Positions 51,401 to 59,500 of a DNA stretch of 64,000 bases are shown piece by piece. Source of the DNA: Cardiocondyla obscurior (Eukaryota; Arthropoda; Insecta; Hymenoptera; Formicidae); the NCBI RefSeq assembly GCF_019399895.1, contig NC_091887.1, positions 992,001 through 1,056,000 of the forward strand, given 5' to 3'. The position numbers and the translations under genes are program-made. The notes under the pieces are model-generated. The model saw only the letters and a list, made by a program, of their open reading frames with translations, did not search any database and was not told the origin of the DNA. Positions within the stretch are counted from its first letter, which is position 1. Each line of letters starts with the position of its first letter.

Positions 51401-53073
51401 ATTTATAAGTAATCATCCGACGTTTTATAATATATTAAAAGAAAAAGAGAATAAAGAGACACCGAGAGGAAATCAAAGTGAGTTAACGACGCTACGAATG
51501 TGTGGGGAACGTTTCGAGCGGAAATATTAACGATGCGTCTTATTACAGTTGCTATTCGATTACTTTAAAAAAAGGAAAAAAAAACAACGGCGTCAGTTTA
51601 ACAGTCGAGCCGGGAAGAAGCGAGAGAATGACCGCGTTCGGCAGAAAGTTGCTACTTTTTGCGACTGCTAAGTTTGTGATTTTGATCGGAGGCCGCGTTT
51701 TTAGATTCAGTTGAGATCAAGAGCACACGCTAATCGGATTCGTAATTTTTAAAACTGTTGTGGAGCGACCCTTTTTTTTATTATTTTATGCTGAACGCAG
51801 CGAGTGATATAAAATGACGTGCACGGGGAGGAAGGAAAGCGAGCAACTGCTCCCTGCGGGAAGGGTACTTGCGACCCAGTTTCACCCTCGCAAGGTGGCG
51901 GCAATCGATACTGCGACTAAGGGCCGCATGAAACGCGATCGCAGTGCCGCTAGCTCGTGCCAAAAGCAAGAATTGGGATTCGCGCATGCCGCGTGAAGCG
52001 GCCCCGGAAGAGTGCGACTAATTCCTTTAAAAACTCAGCGCACGGATCATTTTAACCCGAGGATCATCGTATCCGTCGAGCCGCATCGAATCATCGTGAC
52101 GAAGCGAAAAACCCGTGCGAATTATCCGGAAACCGCGGCGCGCATTGATATCAACGCGTCAGGTCCCGACGGTGTGAATTGCGATCAAACGTACCGACGG
52201 GGATTTCTTTTCCGGATTTCGCGGATTGACAAACGACTGGAAATCGCCCCGGCCGTTCCGTTCGCGCCGAAAATCTGGGTCACGCGGAACGCGATGTAAA
52301 TTATAGCCACGTGCGTTTAATTCCAGATAAATATAATTTTTCAGTACGCCTCTCTCGTCTATTTCTACGAACGAGGCTGGTCGAAAGCTGAACGTCTCGA
52401 CGGCATAATTGCGAAAATAAAATTGCGAAAAGCGTCCCCGGGCGCCTTACGATTTTCCCTTTCGACGGGAATAAAATGTCCGTTCGATATTACGAGATAT
52501 CACAGTGCTCTCGTGGCCGCATACCATCTCGCAACGGGACGCAAAACGAAACTAGTCCGGTGCCCATGCAAATGCGCGATAAGCTTCCCGTCACCGAAAC
52601 TTAAACGCCCGTATTCCGGTGTTTTTATCTACCGCGTATATAACCGACGTTTAACAAATAGCGACTATCGAGTGAGCGACGCTGATAGTTCCAACGGTGG
52701 GCGGATATGCTATTGAATACGATAAAGAAATGAGATCTACGACTGTACGGCCGGCGGGCGCGTCATCTGCTGAACATTTTCCGCGTTCACGTAAAATCGA
52801 TTCCAACACGGTTCCCTGTAACCGTCGATAAGACTTGCGAGGTCGGCCCGAAAGATAAGATACCGCAGAATACCGTCATTACCCACCCGAGATATAACAC
52901 GTTCGCTCGCTCGGAAGAATATTTGACCGAGCAATTATTATTAGTTACAATAAAATATTTTTCTTTAATTATCTGGTCGAGTTCTACGTAGAAATGAGAA
53001 GATATATCCGATAAGATTGTATCAGATTCCTATTTACGAAAGATTCATGAATAAAAGTCTTTTTGTTACTCAC

Positions 53074-53129
53074 CCGTTGATGCGCTGAGGTGGAGCATTA
53101 TCAGCTACGTCCTGATGATCCTGATGATT
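53074..53129 (-). CDS. Candidate 56-nt exon (cassette A, exon 2), coding status unclear
   Basis: The acceptor is TTTTATGTGTTACAG and the donor is GTGAGT at 53073, 111 nt from the preceding exon. In the frame set by MGKASGIGG it hits TAG at its eighth codon, so that product would be very short or the transcript unproductive. The open frame reads NHQDHQDVADNAPPQRIN, which would need exon 1 to be read in another frame that has no ATG. Its length modulo 3 equals that of the 41-nt exon at 30.4 kb. Confidence 0.33.
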
Positions 53130-53240
53130 CTGTAACACATAAAATAGTTTCGAATTAAAGCAGCGGTCGAATAAGTAAAAGGGGGGACAAAAATACATTA
53201 TCGTCGAATTAATTTCAAAGAAATGGGCAGTGAATCTTAC

Positions 53241-53278
53241 CGAAAAAATGCTCCACCGATGCCGGATGCCTTTCCCAT
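53241..53278 (-). CDS. Candidate alternative first coding exon (cassette A, exon 1)
   Basis: The minus strand ATG at 53278 gives MGKASGIGGAFF plus two bases (phase 2) before a GTAAGA donor at 53240. The preceding codons in this frame read EEEA after a TGA, so the Met is the first possible start. In the paralogous exon at 30.6 kb the same part reads EEEQARGASYIGGA. A 14-codon upstream ORF in the same frame (MRDYAGRIRRRRGS) ends at that TGA. The exon belongs to a GC-rich island that continues to 54.1 kb. Confidence 0.38.
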
Positions 53279-53623
53279 GGCCTCCTCCTCCTCTCAGCTT
53301 CCGCGGCGTCTCCTTATCCGTCCGGCGTAATCCCTCATTCGAATTCACTCCACTCACAATTTTTCACAGACGCAAGACAGACCATATATCCGCGCACAAC
53401 ACTCGCGCAAAGCACACACTCGCGAACGCGGTCAGTTACTCCGAAACGATTGCGCGGTACTCTCGATAACGCGTTCTGCGTTGCGACGAGATAGAAACCG
53501 AGTTTGCAATTTCTTTATAAGCCGGCGATAACGAACCGTAAATGCGCGGAAACTGGCAAGCGGTCTGAAGCGAGGACGGTTAGTAAAGCCTGACAGGCGA
53601 CGACGTGATTGGCCCGTCCGTCC

Positions 53624-53639
53624 TAACATGGCGGATGGC
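53624..53639 (+). promoter_or_regulatory. YY1/Pho-like motif TAACATGGCGGATGGC
   Basis: The motif contains the start codon of the 39-codon plus-strand ORF and lies upstream of, and opposite to, the 53.24 kb minus-strand exon. It is a weaker match than the 40.26 kb site at its 5' side. Confidence 0.28.
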
Positions 53640-53747
53640 TCCGAAACCGTCGCGATCGTTCTGCCGCTACCCGCCACGGCGAAGCTTCCAGATTTCGATT
53701 ACGTTTTTTCGCGATATATTACCCGCTGCTCATCGCGCTTCGAATGA
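53628..53747 (+). CDS. Small ORF or first exon divergent from the 53 kb cassette, doubtful
   Basis: The ORF starts at an ATGGCGGATGGC sequence, a YY1/Pho-type motif, and reads MADGSETVAIVLPLPATAKL, then PDFDYVFSRY, 39 residues in all. It lies about 350 nt from, and opposite to, the minus-strand exon at 53.24 kb, so the interval could be a two-way promoter. I do not recognise the peptide and it may be chance. Confidence 0.17.
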   Translation: MADGSETVAIVLPLPATAKLPDFDYVFSRYITRCSSRFE

Positions 53748-55597
53748 CAAATATACCTTATCGCTGTAATACAAAGGAATGGATACGGGAATTAATATCG
53801 TAGGAGTACCGCGCAGTGCACTTCGAGTAACGTTCGAGAGCCGTCGAAGTTTTCTGCGATCGCGCGCGCGCCGATGAATTTACGAAGCCGGATATATCGT
53901 ACAAGAAGCGCGTTTCGAAGCCGCTCGCACGCTTATAATACTGTACGCGGTGGAATTGACTAACGTCGATGTAACAACGCCCGATTACAATTATACTTAT
54001 CGTATTAAATGCGTCGCCAAGCCGCTCGACGCGGAGCCGATCCGTCCCGTGCCGGCCAAGTCCCGTTAGTGAACAAGAGATCCGGGATTGGCTCCCAGCA
54101 GCCAATGGCCAACTTCATACCGACGCCAACTATTTTTTTCGCGGATATTTCAAATTAATAGTGTGACGATAATAAGACTTTACATGAAAAAAAATAGATT
54201 AAACAATTTCGCTACATTAAGTTCTTCTCAAAGATTTGTTTGAAATAATTAATAAACTATTTCTTCATCTCACAAACGGTGAAACTACTCCTAAATAATA
54301 AGTAAAACGAGTTTTGACAGAAAAATTTGTTAAATAGCCAATCTGTGAATAACATATTTTATAAAGAAAATTTCTACAAAATCTTATCAACAAAAAGTCA
54401 AAAGCTTTAGAAAATAAATATAACAGATTGGCTACAAAAATTACATGCTTTTTATAAAAATTGATTTTCCGTTAAATGCTAAAAGAATACGCACATTTTT
54501 TTCACGTTGCTTCTCGGCGAACCCGAGCCGCGGTAAAATTCAGCACCCACATCGATTCTCATAACCCATATTTATTATTTAATTTAATTAAATACAACGA
54601 TGGATTATATTTAAATTTGGAGCATATTGAAAATATAATACAGTTATACTTGAGCGAATATTATGTCAAAAAACGCAATTAATCCCTTAGTATTTGCTGC
54701 CCTTTTTAAAGTGCGGCTCGAGATCGACTATCGTAAAACTATCGCTATTGACGCAAAGTATCAATATGAATGTTTCCAATGTCACAGAATGTACAATGTC
54801 GATGCACAAACTGTAAGAGATTCGTTTCGAATCATTTATTTTCTACACATACATCAGTTTGCTACAGTCCGATATTTTTCTTTTTATCTCTACACACTTC
54901 GTCAGTACCACAAATCGCACAATATCCGCTATTGGACTAACGTAAATAATTAACAATTATCCTTATTAATATTTACACGCACATTATCACTAATCGTTTG
55001 ATATAATACAGTTATAATACGCTGTCCGTAGCCAATAAGTGACACCACATTTTTCGAACGTCTGAAAAATCCTGATATCATACGCATTCCGCCAAAGAAT
55101 GAATACCGAAATCACTTGTTAATGATTGTATCGTATACATCTTTATTCTTACAAAAACTTGATTATATCGACGTTATACACCAAATACCCAATTTTTATC
55201 TGTTTAAAATTTTTTACATTACCATTTTAAGAAAATAAAAGTATATGTGATACTAATTACTAGCAAAATTATTTCGATATTCAGTCTCTGTTCATTGAGT
55301 TATCGAAACTTCTAAAAATTTTTCGTTTATTGAAGATTCATTCTGCAGTATCTCCAAACTTTTCGATTCTTTTATTTTTAGTTGCCATTTTTATATTCTT
55401 AAAATTTAAATCGAAAAGATATTCGAACTTGAAGAAGCACTCTGTCTCTGTTTAAATTAGTGGATCCTTTGCAAGTTTGTAAGTTTTGATTCTTGATTTA
55501 ATGAGATTTGAAATAACAAGATATTACTGTCCGGTCTTTTCTTTTAACTGTTTGTCTCTTAGAGCCTCTCCACACTTTCAAGTTTTAGAATCACAAA

Positions 55598-55930
55598 ATG
55601 TTGAAGATCAAAGCTTGCAGCTTTAATATCTTCTGCAACAGTACAAGAGAAATATGTAGGAAACTATTAATTCTAATCTTTGTTAAGTATCCTTGCGTTC
55701 TTCAGCAAATCACATACGCAGAGTGTTTCTGCGTTAAAGGGTCGCCTGCAGAAAGCGAGGATGGATATTTCACGATAGCACGTTCATATTTATCAAATTC
55801 ACACAGTGATTGCTATAGTAACATAAGAAGCAAAATGTACAACAGTAGATTCTTGATTGCAGTTTATAACAGTAATGCAAGTTGTAATAAAATTATAAAC
55901 TTGAAGGAAAAATTTTGCACAACAATTTGA
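55598..55930 (+). CDS. 110-codon cysteine-rich ORF in AT-rich DNA, doubtful
   Basis: The ORF starts MLKIKACSFNIFCNSTREIC and holds nine cysteines. It has no clear signal peptide and no family I recognise. It is longer than most chance frames in DNA this AT-rich, but no splice or promoter evidence supports it, and it lies in the gap downstream of Ogt on the other strand. Confidence 0.12.
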   Translation: MLKIKACSFNIFCNSTREICRKLLILIFVKYPCVLQQITYAECFCVKGSPAESEDGYFTIARSYLSNSHSDCYSNIRSKMYNSRFLIAVYNSNASCNKIINLKEKFCTTI

Positions 55931-56177
55931 ATTTAAAATTCTTGATGTCACTTAATCATTTGCCATGTTCATCATTTTTGGAGCTTGAAATATTAAAATT
56001 TCAATTTTTTTATCAACGATTTTCGATAATACACTAAAAGGTAGATACATGGGTATTTGCTTCGGCAACGGCGGCTAGTGTACGTGACCTTAGCGTGGTG
56101 TGCGTCAAAGTCATACACGAAACGCCGCAGTACGTACACGACGGAGCGCTGGTCGAAGAAGACTGAGGGGGAACGTA

Positions 56178-56221
56178 CTTACTGCTCCCACCACTACTCC
56201 TCCGTACTCGGTGGGAGTAAG
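56178..56221. repeat. Hairpin within GC-rich block 3' of Ogt
   Basis: The left arm CTTACTGCTCCCACC (56178-56192) pairs with the right arm GGTGGGAGTAAG (56210-56221) over 12 bp with a 3-nt bulge and a 17-nt loop. The surrounding block (56050-56280) is GC-rich in AT-rich DNA, and may be a remnant of a mobile element. Confidence 0.55.
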
Positions 56222-56304
56222 GGAGTCACGTACGCTACCCGCCTTCCCCGCAGCAAATGCTGCCCGTATATCTAACTCTCAAGCGTACATTGCTAATTTT
56301 ACAT

Positions 56305-56310
56305 TTTATT
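56305..56310 (-). terminator. Candidate poly(A) signal of Ogt
   Basis: The minus strand reads AATAAA, about 290 nt after the Ogt stop codon and just before a GC-rich block at 56050-56280. It is the first canonical hexamer I see downstream. The cleavage site itself cannot be seen. Confidence 0.4.
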
Positions 56311-56597
56311 GAGATAAAATTTTGCAGGAAAATTAAAATATAAATAATGAGATATCAGAAATACTTTAAATAGATAAAAAAAAATTGTCACCAACATTTT
56401 ATATTAATATTATTTCTATGTAGTCTAAGCTCCATAAATGTATTGTACAAAATAGTCAATAAAAATCCGAAATTTATACAAAATCGCATTAAAGATAAAT
56501 GTTAACTATAATCAGAAATGCTAAAAATTTTAGAGAAGAGAAATAGTTAATAAAGTTCAAGCTGAGTAAATAATTATAATACAGGTCACCAAGTGTT

Positions 56598-59500
56598 TTA
56601 AGAAGTCATGCTTGATGATTTTTGACTGTCATTTTTATCAACTGCTGCAACATGATCAGGATTTTCTCCGCGTGCATATCGTTCCCACATTTTTGTGTAT
56701 AACATCTCCATACCCTGAGCGTACAGCTTGCAATTAAAGAGGGAACTTTCCGATCGAGCTTTCCAGACCTTAACTCTTGTTGCTTTCAAGCTAAAAAAAT
56801 TAAAAGATTAAATTTATTGTATCAATTTTTTATACATTTAATTAAAAAAAAAAAATATATGTATAATTAAAAAAAATGCTAATAAATGTCAGAATACTTA
56901 CTATTCTCTATCAGTGCCCAATCGAATAGCGATATCTTGATATTCTTGCCGTGTTCGCGCTACCAATTCGGGACAGCCAAGAGTGTTTAATTGACTAGCT
57001 GCAACGCGGGATGCTAAAGTTTCTCCCGGTAACGTAACTACTGGAGTTCCAGTCCACAAAACGTCCATACTAGTCGTATGTCCATTGCAAAGTGGCGTAT
57101 CTAAACATACATCGGCCAACTGTCCTCGTCTCACGTGTTCCTCCTTAGCGGCAACATTGCTGAATAAAATTCTACCAGGCGCTAAACCTAATTGTTGCGC
57201 CGTTGCTTGAAGATTGGGTTCGCCAACTGCTGGAAAACGTAACAGCCACAGCACGGAATTTGGCACGTGTTTCAATATCTGAAATCAAATAATCGAATAA
57301 ATATTTAATATGATGAAAATTTAATTTTACGAAATTGTTTTGTCATTACTTACATGTGCCCACATATGAAGAGTAAGCGGATCAATTTTGTATAACTGAT
57401 TAAAGTTGCAATAAACAACAGCGTCTTCGGGCAAGCCGTACTGTTGTCTGGTTGTAATAACAATGTTTTGAGGTACTTCCTCACCTGTGGCGGTTTTGTT
57501 ATTTACCTGTGTGGTGGCCATACCATTTTGCACAACAACGCCGTTGACCGACATCTGACACTGTCCAGAAGCTATCATTGTTTCAATCGGGGTAGTAGTC
57601 GGTAATTCGGCGACTTTAAGCGAGATCTCGACTGGTTGCTTTTTAGCGTCCGGCACAATTACTTCGCGAATTTCTTTTATTAGAGTATTTTCAATCATTG
57701 GAGACAGATCCGTGGCATTAATCACTGCCACATTGTCAGCTACTTTGCCTTTATGATTCAACTTGTCCGTTAGAATTAAACGTTCTTTCAGATGAGGAAA
57801 CATTTGCCTAAAAATAAATAAAATTAGTATAATATACAAATTAAATGTTAAAAATAAATTATATAATATGTAAATAAAAAAAGATTCATACTTGTGATCG
57901 CCGATAAAGAAAGTATGTGGCATGTAGGCAAGTTTCTCGCTGTATTGACTGGCGAGTTCCAGCGGTGAGGTAACCTCGTCGGTAATGAGATAGTCCATAA
58001 AACTCGCTCCGGAAGTGCCAGGATATCCCAGCCACATAACCTGTACTGGTGCTGGCCGCAAAGCAAAAATCTCATTACGAGCACCTTTTGTATACCCATT
58101 CATGTTCACTAAAATATGGATGCCATCAGCATTAATGCGATCTGCAGCTTTTCCGTTGCACGGGATCTGAGAGAGATCAACAAAATGCTCAGCCTCTCGT
58201 GCTATTTTTGCGCGGAAGGTCGTGCCATCATCCGCGCTAAGCGCGTAGCAGAAAATCTCGACTTTTTCACGTTCGTGTAAACCAGGTATTGATTGCATCA
58301 AATGACTAGTCGGATGATTACCGAAGTCTGATGAGACATATCCAATTTTTAAACGCGTGCCAATTACACGGGGATATTTGTATGGTTGTTTGTGAAGAAC
58401 GTGAATCTGCAACAAATTCATTATTGTTAATAATTAAAATATAAAGCAAAGAAAGAAATATAATCAATAATTTTCAATAAAGTGTACAATTATAGTAAGA
58501 AAAAAATTATTTAAATAGACTTACTTTCTCTATACAGAGATTAGCGTGTCGAGCAGCGATGGCTTTCCGAAACTCGTGAGATAAAGGATAAAGCATGGAA
58601 TGATGCGGATGGACACTAGGCAATCTATTTTTATCTAACTGTTCAGCAACAATAGACACCAATTTTTTCATTCTCGCTTCGTAATCAGTCCAGTCGCACA
58701 CAATTTGTAAACAGTGTGCTAAGTTACAATAAGCATCTGGAAAATCTGGTTTCAATTTTAGCGCTGTTCTGTAAGATTGAATCGCTTCGGGAATGTTGCC
58801 GGAATCCTTATGGATCGATGCCAAATTGGAATGAGCGTCAGCAAAGGCCGGATTGATTTGAATAGCCCGAGTATAACATTGTAGAGCGCCTTGTATATCC
58901 AGCATCTCTTTTAACGTATTTCCCATGTTCGAGTAGGCATCGGCAAAAGTTGGTTGTATGCGAATCGCTTCCTTATAATGCATCAATGCCTCGTTCAGTT
59001 TGCCTTGTTGTTGCAAGACAGAGGCGAGATTGCTGTGAGCGGCTGCAAACTCAGGAAATACTTCCAGTGCTTTAAGATACAAGCGTGTTGCTTCTTCGAT
59101 GTAGCCTTGTTCGCGTTTTATGTTGGCCTAAAGAAATTATTTCATTTATAAATTTGACTGCAGCTCCGTATGCAACTACGATTTTCATCAATTTTTACAG
59201 GCGTTAATTTATTACAAATATATCTTTTAATAATTTCTTAATTCCTTAAATATTTTTATGTGATTAATGATCCTTCTGTAATAAATTTCATACCAAGTTA
59301 TTAAGAGAGTCCGCGTGGGTGGGACAAAGCCGGAGGGCGGTATTGTAACATTCTTCTGCTTCGACCACTTGTCCTTTTTCTTTGAGAGCGTTCGCCAAAT
59401 TACAGTATGCATCAGGAAAATTGGGTTGCAATTCAATAGCACGACGATACGTATCAATGGCCAGATCGATGAGCCTATATTATACAATTTTTTTCATTAC

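Larger units (their letters stand above)
30625..53073. other. Long non-coding stretch rich in CpG islands
   Basis: No complete gene is supported in these 22 kb. GC-rich islands occur at about 34.8-36.28, 37.56-38.53, 40.15-40.8, 45.33-45.72, 46.39-46.7, 48.27-48.72, 48.93-50.04, 50.5-50.96 and 51.8-52.74 kb. They are separated by AT-rich DNA with A/T and CT/GA runs. Their many long ORFs overlap in several frames and look like shadows of GC-rich DNA. If the 53 kb and 30 kb cassettes belong to one gene, this is intron with possible extra promoters. Confidence 0.45.
53748..56304. other. Mostly AT-rich stretch downstream of Ogt
   Basis: The GC-rich flank of the 53.6 kb promoter candidate ends near 54.11 kb. 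It is followed by AT-rich DNA with a few chance-like ORFs (54663-54953 and 55598-55930, plus strand). The GC-rich block at 56.05-56.28 kb with its hairpin stands out. Confidence 0.45.

Noticed and set aside
57327..58421. Continuous 364-codon Ogt frame taken as one exon
   Set aside because: It contains a 28-residue hydrophobic insert absent from the family, flanked by GT and AG, and its ends overrun the conserved splice sites at 58406 and 57354.
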